DNA of 64,000 nt from Ruminococcus flavefaciens (GCF_900143025.1 NZ_FRCT01000001.1:407554-471553), one strand, 5' to 3'. Positions 53,460 to 62,043 are shown, counted from the stretch's first letter. The notes: generated from the sequence alone by a model not told the origin. Numbers and translations are program-made.

Positions 53460-54131
53460 TCACATTTTGCATTTATATTTTATATCTTTTTTTCTGCGTT
53501 CATTGTCAGCTTCTACAGAGCACTTCCAAGCCTTATTTAGTCCTTTTTTTGCTCTTACACTGCTTACAGCACAGCCAACGGCTTCGTAAAGGACCTCTGT
53601 ACCGCAGCAATCAGCGTGATAGTCAACTGCATTCTCTGCGCTGATACCGATTGAGTTTGCTGTCTCAGCTGCGTCAATATTGGCTCCGAGAAATACGAAT
53701 TCCCAGCCCTTCTCCTCCTGCACTCTTTCAATGAGTTTCTTCACATCTTTGTGGCTGTACTTTCTGCTGGCATTTTCCATACCGTCAGTAGTAATGACAA
53801 ACAGCGTCTTTTCGGGAACATCCTCTTCACGGGCATATTTATGGATATTTGCAATGTGGTGAACTGCGTCACCTATTGCGTCAAGAAGTGCAGTACATCC
53901 TGAAGGAACATAGTCCCTGTCTGTAAGCTTGGGAACATCTTCCAGCTTTACTCTGTCATGTATCACTTTGGAATCGTTGCTGAAGAATACAGTTGAAACA
54001 AGTGCCTCGCCCTCTTCTTTTTTCTGCTTTGCTATAAGTGAATTGAAGCCGCCGATAGTATCAGCTGTAAGTCCGCTCATTGAGCCGCTCTCGTCAAGAA
54101 TGAATACCAATTCAGTCAAATTCTTTTTCAT
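53460..54131 (-). CDS. VWA-domain protein
   Basis: The 223-residue cytoplasmic protein is almost entirely a von Willebrand factor A domain. The metal-binding site is complete: 'FILDESGSMSG' (about 9-19), a Thr near 'SGCTALLDAIGDA' and an Asp in 'VITTDGMENAS'. VWA domains bind partners through the metal ion, often in complexes with AAA ATPases or in toxic or defence systems, but no such partner is adjacent. The ATG at 54131 has CGGAGG ahead; the longer upstream frame lacks a site and runs through the promoter palindrome. The last 20 residues are very Lys-rich. Confidence 0.85.
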   Translation of the reverse strand: MKKNLTELVFILDESGSMSGLTADTIGGFNSLIAKQKKEEGEALVSTVFFSNDSKVIHDRVKLEDVPKLTDRDYVPSGCTALLDAIGDAVHHIANIHKYAREEDVPEKTLFVITTDGMENASRKYSHKDVKKLIERVQEEKGWEFVFLGANIDAAETANSIGISAENAVDYHADCCGTEVLYEAVGCAVSSVRAKKGLNKAWKCSVEADNERRKKDIKYKCKM

Positions 54132-54182
54132 AATAAAACCTCCGTTTTGATGTATTTTGCGGAACCGCTTTCGCGTTTCCTT

Positions 54183-54198
54183 TACTGTAATTACAGTA
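54183..54198. promoter_or_regulatory. 16-bp perfect palindrome upstream of VWA gene
   Basis: TACTGTAATTACAGTA lies about 50 bases before the VWA start, in the likely promoter. Its perfect symmetry suggests a repressor operator, of a type bound by GntR- or BlaI-like dimers. The regulator is not in the window. Confidence 0.45.
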
Positions 54199-54256
54199 TA
54201 CATCATCACGGAGGTTTTCTGGTCGCTTTTAAAGCGACAAATCACGAACCTATAAG

Positions 54257-55830
54257 ACTCTGGTCAAAAGCAAAAAGTAAGAAAAGAGATATTTGAACTG
54301 CAAGGTCAGATACAGAAGCGTATGGAAGATAACCACAAAAAAGGCGGTAATTTCATTCCGTTCCGACTTAAGGATAAGCTTGGAGAACTTGAAGAATTAC
54401 AACAGAGACTTGCAGGAAGTACAGTTGAGCTTTTTGAGTTATCTGTATTTATTTCTCTTTCCGCTGAGAATAAAGATGATCTTGAAGAACTTACAAAGTA
54501 TATTAAGACAAAGGCTGCAAAACATCAGGTGAAAATAAATCATCTTGTAAGACAGCAAGAGAAAGGTATGAACAGCGTTCTTCCGTTTGGTGTAGATCAT
54601 ATGAACAAAGCTGTTTGTACATACTTGCTTTCAGATGCAGCAGCTGTGTTGCTCCCTTTCTCATATCGAACTTACTTCTCGGAGGACGGAGTTTATTACG
54701 GAATTAACAGAGTTACAAATGCAGCTATAATTCTGGACAGAACCGATGAAATGAATGCAAACGGATATGTGCTTGGTACATCTGGCGCAGGAAAGTCCGT
54801 CACAGGTAAGTTCGAGCAGTTAGAAGTCCGCAACAAATATCCTAATGATGAGCTGATAGTCATTGATCCTGAACGTGAGTATGCTGTACTTGCTCAGAAA
54901 GAAAACTTTAACGGTGCAGTATTGAAATTATCACCTAATTCACCTACACATTACAATATTTTTGATATTGATCTTTCTTTCTCCGAGGACGGCAGAGACG
55001 CTATATCAATAAAATCTGAGTTTATAATGACAGTTATAGAAACGATGAAAGGAAGTGACCTTACATCGGAAGAAAAATCTATCATTGACCGCTGCATACA
55101 TAAGGCATATTATGAGTATCAGCGCAGCGGTGGTCTGGATAAAGATAAATTACCGACACTTACAACGCTATATGATCTGCTGAAAGAACAGCCAGAAGCA
55201 GAAGCTTCACAGATAGCTCTGACAATGGAGCTTTATGTTACAGGTTCTTTGAAGAATTTCGCAGGTAAGACAAACATTGACGTTAAGACAAAATATCTCG
55301 TTATTGATATATCGGATATGGGCGAACAGCTCCGTAACGTAGGCTTACAGATAGTGCTTGAATTTGTATGGCAGCGAGTTATAGCAAACAAGAAAAATGG
55401 TATCAGAACATGGCTCTGGTGTGATGAGTTTTCTGTAATGTTCAGCGATAAATCTACGGAATCAGGCAAATTCTTCGTAAAGGTATATAAGCGTATTCGT
55501 AAGTACGGCGGTGTTGCAACAGGACTTACTCAGAATATAGAGGAAGTAATCAGTTCTCCCGATGCAAGAGCAATGCTTGAAAATGCTGAATTCAAGATAC
55601 TCCTTCAGCAAAAGCCGAGTAACTTGAAATTGATCTCAGACCTTTTTGAATTGTCACCGTCACAGGAAGCATATTTAAAGACAGGAGAAAAAGGTACAGG
55701 TCTTATAATCTGCGGTAAAAAGGTAATTCCTTTTGATAACAGAGTAAAACAGGAAGGTGTAGTATATAATACTATAAGCACAAACTTCAAGGAATATCAG
55801 GCAAAGCTTGCTCAGAAAGGTGCAGTATGA
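54257..55830 (+). pseudogene. 5'-truncated VirB4/TraE-type conjugation ATPase
   Basis: The frame is open from 54257 and the first ATG is at 54322, with no ribosome binding site. From that ATG there are 502 residues with Walker A 'GTSGAGKSVTG' (about 152-162), 'LIVIDPEREYAVL', Walker B-like 'TWLWCDEFSVMF' (about 366-377) and the VirB4 ending 'LLQQKPSNLKLISDLFELS'. VirB4 proteins of Tn916-like and related elements are about 800 residues, so the N-terminal third is gone. They power assembly of the mating channel. The truncation marks the left break of the decayed element. The following gene overlaps its stop in an ATGA arrangement, showing the original operon. Confidence 0.8.
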
Positions 55831-56144
55831 ATGAACAGAAGCTTATAAAACAGTTTGCCGAGAATATGAAAATGGAATTTGCGGTAAAGGATATGTCAGT
55901 GTATAAGAATAGCGATAAGTTGTTCGGCAGCACCATTGACAGTGCAGTCATTGAGAAGTATTTATCTCTGCCGTGTACAACGGTCTATAAGAATACTGGT
56001 AGTAAGCTTGTTACACGTTTTACTCTCGGCAAAGATATATATATAATGGCGTTATCATCAGATAAGCCTGAGACATTCGACGGTATGGAAGCAGAATATG
56101 TGATCTCGGATATTAAGAAATTAATTGGAAAGCTTGGTGATTAA
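55827..56144 (+). CDS. Small element-encoded protein, unknown
   Basis: The 105-residue cytoplasmic protein has alternating helices and strands ('IKQFAENMKMEFAVKDM', 'TRFTLGKDIYIMAL') and no known motif. It overlaps the VirB4 stop by four bases and ends directly before the next start, so it belongs to the element's operon. I do not recognise it. Confidence 0.7.
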   Translation: MNEQKLIKQFAENMKMEFAVKDMSVYKNSDKLFGSTIDSAVIEKYLSLPCTTVYKNTGSKLVTRFTLGKDIYIMALSSDKPETFDGMEAEYVISDIKKLIGKLGD

Positions 56145-57584
56145 ATGAATGTTGTACTTCTTGCGGACAAAAAATTCCGTAAACCTTTTGAAGCTGCTGT
56201 AAAGAAAGATCCAAATATTAACCTTGTAGGCGTAGAAGTGATACTGCGAGGAAATACAATGAGCAGAATTGCCGATCATCATAATCCTCATGCACTTGTT
56301 GTGTATAAGGGAGTACCCGAAAAGGAGGGTATCACAGAAAAGGCTTGTATTTCTTTTCTCCGTATGGTTAAACCTAATATGCGTATTATCTATGTATATG
56401 GCAAAGTAGAAGATATAGAAGCTTTTACAACAGTAACAGTGCAGCTTATAAGCAATGGTATTACTGATATAGTTACTGATACTTCCGCCGAAAAGGTCGT
56501 ATCGATAATTGACTCTCCTATGACAGAGGAAGATGTTCAAGAACTGATAGAGAAGCTTACAGTTCCAGAGGAAGAAATCATACATGAAGAAGTATTACAT
56601 GAAGAACTTATCCCAGGGCAGGAATTTATTCCGTTAGAGGCCGATTTTCCGACAGTTACGGCTTCCGACAAATTTGATATTGACAAAATAATATATGAAG
56701 TATCAGAGACAAAAGACAGTGAACATATGACTATCGGTGTAGCTCAGCTGCAACATCATAATGGCTGCACTCATACAGCTTTTGAGCTTGCAACTATGAT
56801 CTCAAAGAAAAGAACAGTAGCTGTTATAATGGCAGATGATGATACATTTGAAGCGTTGGCTGTATTCCATAAGCTTAATCCTCTGGCGGCAAAACAGGGA
56901 CTTGATGTACATGGTATTGCCGTATTTCCATATGAGCTGCGAAAGAATATCGTGAATGAATACAGTGTTGTCATATATGATTATTCTTTCCTCAGAGAAG
57001 AAAAGCGCAAGTCCTTTGATGAATGCGATATAAAGCTTATGCTTAGTTCTGCTGCGGAGTGGGACGTTGCAAAGAAAGGAAAGTCCATTTATCCAACAGA
57101 GCTTGGAATGTATCTTATAAAGTGTCTGCCTGTGAAAGAGCTGAAATCAGCTGCGTACACAGGCGAACTTGAAAAGCAGCTGAATAATATCGCTCTCGGC
57201 AAAGCAAGCTACGATAAGTACGTAGCTTTTATCAAGAAAAAGACAGCAGAGTGGTACAAGCTGATCGCTGAGTCTGAGGACAGCAAGTTTACTTCATCGA
57301 CAGAGCAGCAGCTTATTTGTCCTTTCTGTGGGAAGCCCCTTATTAAGCTTGATTGGAGCTACAGCTGCACAGGTTATAAAAAAGGTTGCAAATTCCATGT
57401 AAACAAGAAAATCGCAGGAAAGTCGATTACCGAAAATCAGGTAATTATGCTATGCAAGAGTGGCAGAACGGCTATTATAAAAGGCTTCAAAGCCAAATCA
57501 GGCAGTACATTCGACGCATATCTCGCAGTAGATAAGGAGAAACAGGAGATAAGCTTCCAGTTTCCTGACAGGCGAAAAAAATAA
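56145..57584 (+). CDS. Fusion of CpaE-like protein with topoisomerase III C-terminal end
   Basis: The 479-residue product has a receiver-like N-terminal domain (about 1-118), an acidic linker (about 125-165), a degenerate ParA/MinD-like domain (about 190-305, 'IGVAQLQHHNGCTHTAFELA', where the P-loop Lys is absent) and then, from about residue 312, the end of a TopB-type topoisomerase: 'YPTELGMYLIKCLP', 'GELEKQLNNIALGKASYDKY', a zinc ribbon (C392, C395, C408, C415) and 'KSGSTFDAYLAVD'. TOPRIM and catalytic Tyr domains are missing. Both parents are typical of integrative elements, so an internal deletion probably fused them. It may now be a DNA-binding protein or a dead relic. Confidence 0.7.
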   Translation: MNVVLLADKKFRKPFEAAVKKDPNINLVGVEVILRGNTMSRIADHHNPHALVVYKGVPEKEGITEKACISFLRMVKPNMRIIYVYGKVEDIEAFTTVTVQLISNGITDIVTDTSAEKVVSIIDSPMTEEDVQELIEKLTVPEEEIIHEEVLHEELIPGQEFIPLEADFPTVTASDKFDIDKIIYEVSETKDSEHMTIGVAQLQHHNGCTHTAFELATMISKKRTVAVIMADDDTFEALAVFHKLNPLAAKQGLDVHGIAVFPYELRKNIVNEYSVVIYDYSFLREEKRKSFDECDIKLMLSSAAEWDVAKKGKSIYPTELGMYLIKCLPVKELKSAAYTGELEKQLNNIALGKASYDKYVAFIKKKTAEWYKLIAESEDSKFTSSTEQQLICPFCGKPLIKLDWSYSCTGYKKGCKFHVNKKIAGKSITENQVIMLCKSGRTAIIKGFKAKSGSTFDAYLAVDKEKQEISFQFPDRRKK

Positions 57585-57608
57585 AAATGTGCTATAATAG
57601 CACATTTT
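57584..57608. repeat. Palindrome with extended -10, copy 1
   Basis: TGTGCTATAATAGCACA flanked by A and T runs forms two arms of 11 bases around TAA. It contains TGCTATAAT, an extended -10 promoter. It sits between the ends of two convergent genes, where it could also act as a terminator. Confidence 0.7.
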
Positions 57609-58113
57609 AAGGATAGGTAATATAGTAATTGAAATGAATATCATTTCCCTTGTAATTACTTAAATTGTCTTTGAAATCACTTAATTCATAATCTCTGAGT
57701 TTAAAGTCTAATCTCATATTACTGTAACGGCTATTAATATAATTACTTAGGTGGCTATAAAAATAAATAAGCCCTTCCCAACGGTCAAAATTAAATCTTG
57801 TTAAATAGCCTTTTATCCTTTTTATAGGGTATATAGTGTTTATTTGGTATATGTAATCGATCAATATCTCAAATAGCTTTGTTCCATTGCCCCTTCTTGA
57901 ATATCTGGATTGAAATTCATCTATTGTGATAGTATTATTATCTATTTGAGTTTCAATACTGGCTATTGTAAATTCATCGATTTTAGCATATAAATAGAGA
58001 TTAATCCATCTTGGATATTCGACAATTCGATTGATAACAATTGCTTCGCCACATGAACTTATGATGTTATCTGTCCTGTCCTTAATAATATCTGTTTTGA
58101 ATAAATAGCACAT
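57607..58113 (-). CDS. GNAT-like acetyltransferase
   Basis: The 168-residue protein has a motif 'RYSRRGNGTKLFEILIDY' that fits the acetyl-CoA pyrophosphate loop (R/Q-x-x-G-x-G/A) of the GNAT fold, then a strand 'IKRIKGYLTRF' and a helix 'WEGLIYFYSHL' near the end, as in that fold. The base composition is strongly AT-rich compared with the chromosome part. The substrate is unknown. It has a good promoter of its own (58147-58174). Confidence 0.55.
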   Translation of the reverse strand: MCYLFKTDIIKDRTDNIISSCGEAIVINRIVEYPRWINLYLYAKIDEFTIASIETQIDNNTITIDEFQSRYSRRGNGTKLFEILIDYIYQINTIYPIKRIKGYLTRFNFDRWEGLIYFYSHLSNYINSRYSNMRLDFKLRDYELSDFKDNLSNYKGNDIHFNYYITYP

Positions 58114-58146
58114 TATTGCAACTCCTAAAATATAATTGATAATGCT

Positions 58147-58174
58147 ATTATATCATAAGAAAAAGAAAAGTCAA
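58147..58174 (-). promoter_or_regulatory. Promoter of GNAT-like gene
   Basis: On the minus strand TTGACT (58174-58169), a 16-base spacer and TATAAT (58152-58147) precede the gene, with TAGGAG ahead of the start codon. Confidence 0.7.
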
Positions 58175-58177
58175 TAA

Positions 58178-58202
58178 AAAATGTGCTATAATAGCACATT
58201 TT
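58178..58202. repeat. Palindrome with extended -10, copy 2
   Basis: The same 25-base sequence as copy 1. It lies immediately upstream of the GNAT promoter and downstream of the toxin gene. Confidence 0.75.
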
Positions 58203-58234
58203 AAAAAAAGTAACCGCTGCCAATAATGACAGCG
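58203..58234 (-). terminator. Terminator of toxin-antitoxin operon
   Basis: On the minus strand CGCTG and CAGCG pair around a short loop and are followed by a run of seven Ts. Confidence 0.65.
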
Positions 58235-58248
58235 ATTATTCATGTTTC

Positions 58249-58560
58249 TTATATTATTTTCTCGATGTTCTGTCCTGAGTAAAGGAAACAAGCTATATAT
58301 ACGGTCTTTTCTTCCTCAGCTATACGGTAGAAGATAATATAATTTCCTACAAGAATATAGTGATACTCAAATTTTATATTTGAAGATCCATGATATACAG
58401 GGAAAGCTGAAGGACTATCAGAAAGTATATTAATGGTTTCCCTTGTTTTTTGCAGTAAGTTTCTGGCTGCTATACGATTTAAGAGCTTTGTTGTGATGTA
58501 TGAAAGAGCATTATCAAAGTCTTTTTCAAAGCTTTTAGTCAGAAGGATTTTATAGTGCAT
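58249..58560 (-). CDS. RelE/ParE-family toxin
   Basis: The 103-residue protein has the RelE/ParE fold pattern: 'YKILLTKSFEKDFDNAL' at the start, a helix 'IAARNLLQKTRETINIL', then 'EYHYILVGNYIIFYRIAEE' and 'VYIACFLYSGQNIEKI'. RelE-type members cut mRNA on the ribosome and ParE-type members poison gyrase; the Tyr- and Arg-containing strand fits either. The start at 58560 lies 11 bases inside the antitoxin gene, so the two are translationally coupled. Confidence 0.88.
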   Translation of the reverse strand: MHYKILLTKSFEKDFDNALSYITTKLLNRIAARNLLQKTRETINILSDSPSAFPVYHGSSNIKFEYHYILVGNYIIFYRIAEEEKTVYIACFLYSGQNIEKII

Positions 58561-58849
58561 ATTTTTTCTCCAATGCGTCAAATGTTGTATCGCTACTCAA
58601 AACATTGCCGTTTGATATATCCTGTTCAGCTTCATTGAGCTTCCTTTCAATATCAGCTTTACTGTTAACGATAATGTTCTCTGGCGCAGGAAGCTTAACT
58701 TGAAAAGGAAGTCCTCCTGTAAGATTCACCTGACATAACATCATATTAACGGCTTCGGAGATAGTAAGACCAAGCAGTGCGAGTGTCTGTTCTGCGTTAA
58801 TCTTAACATTTTCATCTACACGAACGTGAATGGTATCATTTTTGGCCAT
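58550..58849 (-). CDS. RelB/DinJ-family antitoxin
   Basis: The 99-residue protein starts with a ribbon-helix-helix domain ('DTIHVRVDENVKINAEQTLALLGLTISEAVNMML'-like region, residues about 4-37) and ends in a flexible acidic tail that would wrap the toxin. It binds its own promoter as a dimer. The ATG at 58849 follows an AAGGAACGGTGATC leader; upstream in-frame ATGs lie inside or near the promoter. It precedes and overlaps the toxin gene. Confidence 0.9.
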   Translation of the reverse strand: MAKNDTIHVRVDENVKINAEQTLALLGLTISEAVNMMLCQVNLTGGLPFQVKLPAPENIIVNSKADIERKLNEAEQDISNGNVLSSDTTFDALEKKYAL

Positions 58850-58884
58850 AATGATCACCGTTCCTTTCATATTTACTTTATTAT

Positions 58885-58913
58885 ATTGTATCACGTTTGA
58901 TACACAATGTCAA
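58885..58913 (-). promoter_or_regulatory. Toxin-antitoxin promoter with operator
   Basis: On the minus strand TTGACA (58913-58908), a 17-base spacer and TACAAT (58890-58885). The perfect inverted repeat TGTATCA-CGTT-TGATACA (58887-58904) lies over the spacer and -10 box, as expected for autoregulation by the antitoxin. Confidence 0.8.
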
Positions 58914-58928
58914 CACAAATTTAAAAAT

Positions 58929-58953
58929 AAAATGTGCTATAATAGCACATTTT
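58929..58953. repeat. Palindrome with extended -10, copy 3
   Basis: Same core as copies 1 and 2. Here TATAAT (58938-58943) lies 15 bases before a TGGAGG site and 26 bases before the start codon of the primase-like gene, so the palindrome may act as promoter and operator together. No clear -35 box is seen. Confidence 0.75.
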
Positions 58954-58968
58954 GGAATGGAGGTTAAA

Positions 58969-59940
58969 ATGCGTATCACAGACGAACAAAAACAGGCAGC
59001 TCATGAGGTTGACCTTGTGAGTTACCTTGAAAGCAAAGGATATGAATTCAATCATCGAGGAACAAGCTATAAACTGAGAATTGCAAAACCTTTTCCCGGG
59101 GATATGTCAAGTGTAAGTATATTTGATGATCGGAAAGGCTGGAAACGTTGGAGCAACGGCGACCACGGTGGTGACGCTATTTCTTTTCTCCAGAAGAATA
59201 TGGGAATGAGCTTCCAAGAAGCAATACTTGAACTTACAGGAAGCGGAGTTGCTTATGTTGCACCGCCGCCAAATACTGATAATCATATACATGAAACGAA
59301 AGCCCTTGTGCTGCCTAAGAAATGTGATGGTAAGTATTCAAGGGCTTTTGCATATCTGAACAAAACACGTTTTATCGACTCTCAGGTAATATCAAAGATG
59401 ATAGCCGATAAAAAGATATTCCAAGATGATCATAACAATGTAGTCTTTGTAGGATATAATGAGGATAAAAAGGCAGCATTTGCCTGTGTCAGAGGAACAA
59501 ATACAAATGTTCAATATCGTGGAGACTGTGACGGCAGCGACAAACGCTACGCCTTTTCTATGGAAGGTAAAGGCAACAGCGGAAAGCTGTACGTATTTGA
59601 AGCTCCGATAGATCTGTTAAGCCATGCAACAATGGCTAATAAGATAACAGGCAAAGAAGACGCATGGATAGCTCATTCAAGGATAAGCCTTGCAGGAACA
59701 TCAGATGTAGCTCTGGTGCACTACCTATCCTCGCATCCAGAAGTCAAAGAGATACACTTCGTCCTCGATAATGACAAGGCAGGACGTGAAGCAGTAGCTA
59801 AGTATAAGCCTAAATATGAAGAAAAAGGCTATAAGGTCGTGGGTCATGTGCTTAAGAATAAGGATATGAACGATGAGCTGAAAGCATACATAAATACAGC
59901 ATACGTAAAAAAGCAGCAACATAAATGTGCCTTATATTGA
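58969..59940 (+). CDS. DUF3991/TOPRIM primase-like protein
   Basis: The 323-residue protein has an N-terminal DUF3991-type region ('MRITDEQKQAAHEVDLVSYL', 'WKRWSNGDHGGDAISFLQ') and a C-terminal TOPRIM domain with Glu in 'LYVFEAPIDLLS' (about 205-216) and D-x-D in 'HFVLDNDKAG' (about 263-272). Such proteins are common in conjugative elements of Clostridia and probably help replication or transfer of element DNA. The zinc-finger cysteines of true DnaG are absent. The ATG at 58969 follows TGGAGG by five bases and the palindrome promoter; a longer upstream frame would cross that promoter. Confidence 0.82.
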   Translation: MRITDEQKQAAHEVDLVSYLESKGYEFNHRGTSYKLRIAKPFPGDMSSVSIFDDRKGWKRWSNGDHGGDAISFLQKNMGMSFQEAILELTGSGVAYVAPPPNTDNHIHETKALVLPKKCDGKYSRAFAYLNKTRFIDSQVISKMIADKKIFQDDHNNVVFVGYNEDKKAAFACVRGTNTNVQYRGDCDGSDKRYAFSMEGKGNSGKLYVFEAPIDLLSHATMANKITGKEDAWIAHSRISLAGTSDVALVHYLSSHPEVKEIHFVLDNDKAGREAVAKYKPKYEEKGYKVVGHVLKNKDMNDELKAYINTAYVKKQQHKCALY

Positions 59941-60175
59941 AAACAACTTCTCGTTCGGTACTGGAGACATATTTTTAATTACTCATGTCAAAAGACAATA
60001 TTCATGGAAGTTGATAAACAACATTGATATATCATCGAACAAACTGTACAATAAAAGCCATATCTATTTGTTAATAATTACAAATTATTTTAGAATGCAC
60101 AATAATCCTCTTTTTATGTGTGTTATATATGGAGATGGACATTCTCCAAAATATAATAATAAAGGAATGATCAAA

Positions 60176-60580
60176 ATGAAAAACGTAATCAAGAAGATTG
60201 CAAGCATTGCAATGGCTTTCACCCTCCTCGGAACAGGAACAAACGTAACAAGGACAATTTCACCTAAATCAAACAATACACTTGTTGCTTCAGCGTCTTG
60301 TCGTGGTAATAATCATGGAAGGACTTATAGAACTAATATATTCAAAAAAGGTAAAGCGGTTGGAGATTATGGAGTTACGTATTACAGATATGGAGCATCA
60401 CTTTGTTGTGCATGCAACGAAATAATAAGTTTAGGCAAGAAAAACGATTTCGTAGTTATAAAAAATGAGACTTGGAATAAATTAATGAGACAAGGAAAGA
60501 TTACTTACATAGTAGATGGTGTTTGGTATATGATTAATGAATCTGCTATAAGAGATAAATTCTGTCCTTATTCGTATTAA
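60176..60580 (+). CDS. Small secreted Cys-containing protein, unknown
   Basis: The 134-residue product has a signal peptide (about 1-22) and a mature part of about 95 residues with four or five cysteines ('SCRGNNHGRT', 'ASLCCACNEII', 'DKFCPYSY') and many Lys and Tyr. The cysteines could bind zinc or form disulfides. I do not recognise the family. The ATG at 60176 has AAAGGA nine bases ahead. Base composition is AT-rich like the rest of this part. A perfect 15-bp terminator follows. Confidence 0.65.
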   Translation: MKNVIKKIASIAMAFTLLGTGTNVTRTISPKSNNTLVASASCRGNNHGRTYRTNIFKKGKAVGDYGVTYYRYGASLCCACNEIISLGKKNDFVVIKNETWNKLMRQGKITYIVDGVWYMINESAIRDKFCPYSY

Positions 60581-60611
60581 TTCATATTAATCTTTGATGA
60601 TGTTTTTAGCT

Positions 60612-60648
60612 AAATAAAAGCTCTTCGTTAGAAGAGCTTTTATTTATA
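60612..60648. terminator. Strong terminator, 15-bp stem
   Basis: AAATAAAAGCTCTTC and GAAGAGCTTTTATTT pair perfectly around GTTA. Confidence 0.85.
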
Positions 60649-60704
60649 TCCTAATTTGCACTATATTTTGATAGAGTGTTTTTTTATAAAAAGGAAGTGA
60701 AATA

Positions 60705-60920
60705 ATGAGTAATATAAAGCTTAGTAATAAAATATTCAATCTCGGACTTAATGCAAAGGAACTGAGCATATATGCTTAACTTTGCAGTTTACCGAATGAC
60801 TATCCAATGTTTGATGGTATAGCAATCAAGGTAAAACAGGTTACAATCGCTCATAAATGCGGTTTAAAGTTGTGAAAACATATTGCTGTTTAAGAGCTTG
60901 CAAATAAATAAAAAGGACAT
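60705..60920 (+). pseudogene. Broken HTH replication/regulatory protein
   Basis: An ATG with AAGGAAGTGA ahead starts 'MSNIKLSNKIFNLGLNAKEL', then a TAA at 60777 interrupts the frame. It continues as 'LCSLPNDYPMFDGIAIKVKQ' and 'VTIAHKCGLK', after which a one-base shift is needed to read on ('VVKTYCCLRACK'). This is the pattern of element-borne helix-turn-helix proteins of the RepA N-terminal type. A nonsense change plus a frameshift make it dead. Confidence 0.65.
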
Positions 60921-60980
60921 ATAACTATATGTTTCGTATTGACAGAATTGAGTAAATAATGTATCATTAAACGTAGGAAT

Positions 60981-61091
60981 GAGCCAACGAGACGCGCGTT
61001 TGTATCAGATCGATTTAAGGCGGCAATAGAAAAAAATGCTCTCAAAGGATTCAGCCTTAGATTGGTATGGGATAACGGAGAGAATGAATAG
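60981..61091 (+). pseudogene. 3' remnant, possibly of an immunity protein
   Basis: A frame without start codon reads 'EPTRRAFVSDRFKAAIEKN' and ends 'FSLRLVWDNGENE' at a TAG. The 'SDRFKAAIEKNALKGF' pattern resembles the C-terminal end of Imm11-type immunity proteins. Tentative. Confidence 0.4.
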
Positions 61092-61168
61092 TGTATAGCT
61101 CTAATGGTAAGTATTTAGAAATGTGTACTAATTGTAAGCACACATTTGTTGAGTATTTCAAATATTAA
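61091..61168 (+). pseudogene. Toxin-tip remnant 1
   Basis: A fragment without start reads 'VYSSNGKYLEMCTNCKHTF' then 'VEYFKY' and a stop. It is a nearly identical copy of the end of remnant 2 (62474-62542). The CxxC fits the zinc site of YwqJ-like deaminase toxins. Confidence 0.65.
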
Positions 61169-61184
61169 GAACAGGTGAATGATA

Positions 61185-62021
61185 ATGAACAGAAAAACAC
61201 TACTTGAATTGGCTTTGCCGAATAAAAGCATTGTATCAGATAATTCATGCTATATAAATGAACAAAAGAAAAAACAGATATGTGAAGCATTGAAAATAGC
61301 AAACTTTTCTCAGCATATTATTGCATTTATAAATGAATTTGCTGGGATTTCTGTTACGATAAGTATTGATAAGTATTTATTTCAAAGCTTTGATGTAATT
61401 CTGCCTCGTACTGCTACAGTAAATACTTGTGAACTTCTTGAAATAGGAAGGGTGATTTGTTGTGGTCAGAAGATTCCTGTATGTTTTGATAATTCAAAAA
61501 ACAGCTATTTTTTAGGTCAAAACGTATTGAATGCAAATGATGAAGAGGATTTATTTCGATATTTTCTTTCAAAAGATTCTGTTTTACCTATAAATATATT
61601 GCCTGAAACAACACAGATATTAAAAAATGTCGTAAGATATGGTGATCAAAAAAATGATATAAATATTTTATTGGCTCATTTTGAGACTTCGCACATCTCT
61701 ATAACAGAACCTCAGAAAGATTTTATTCAAGAATATAACAATATTGAAGGGGAATCAAAATCAGGCTACCATTTTAAAATTAATATTAATCCGCAAAGTA
61801 AATTCATTAATTGTAATACGCTTTCAGATAATATCTTTGATTCGATGAATCCAATAAATCGAATATCACTAAATGAAAAAATCTCTTTTCTAAGGGTTGG
61901 AGAAATTGATGATTTAACAGTTCCAATCTGGCTCTCATCTGATGGATTTCTATTTACAGATCAAGGGAATAAACTTGGAAGAACAATTGAAGAAGCATGG
62001 CAAACTATTTTATTAGACTAA
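61185..62021 (+). CDS. SUKH-3-like immunity protein
   Basis: The 278-residue cytoplasmic protein has features of the SUKH superfamily: a helix pair ending 'HIIAFINEFAGISVTI' (about 43-58), 'CELLEIGRVICCGQKIPVCF' in mid-region, and the ending 'IWLSSDGFLFTDQGNKLG' plus 'RTIEEAWQTILLD'. SUKH proteins neutralise polymorphic toxins, often nucleases and deaminases. Its place directly after a toxin-tip remnant supports that role. The protein is about twice the usual SUKH-3 length, so a second copy of the fold may be present. The ATG at 61185 has AGGTGA ahead; another ATG six bases earlier is too close. Confidence 0.6.
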   Translation: MNRKTLLELALPNKSIVSDNSCYINEQKKKQICEALKIANFSQHIIAFINEFAGISVTISIDKYLFQSFDVILPRTATVNTCELLEIGRVICCGQKIPVCFDNSKNSYFLGQNVLNANDEEDLFRYFLSKDSVLPINILPETTQILKNVVRYGDQKNDINILLAHFETSHISITEPQKDFIQEYNNIEGESKSGYHFKININPQSKFINCNTLSDNIFDSMNPINRISLNEKISFLRVGEIDDLTVPIWLSSDGFLFTDQGNKLGRTIEEAWQTILLD

Positions 62022-62043
62022 AATCGATTATACGAGGTTAATC

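Noticed and set aside
53284..53589. Plus-strand frame across direct repeat copy 2
   Set aside because: It overlaps the VWA gene end and the repeat hairpin and is hydrophobic by chance.
57584..58953. Reading the repeated palindromes as a CRISPR array
   Set aside because: Copies are hundreds of bases apart at irregular spacing, with genes between them and no spacers.
59927..60175. N-terminal extension of the small secreted protein
   Set aside because: It would hide the signal peptide and lacks a start site; the ATG at 60176 has a good ribosome binding site.
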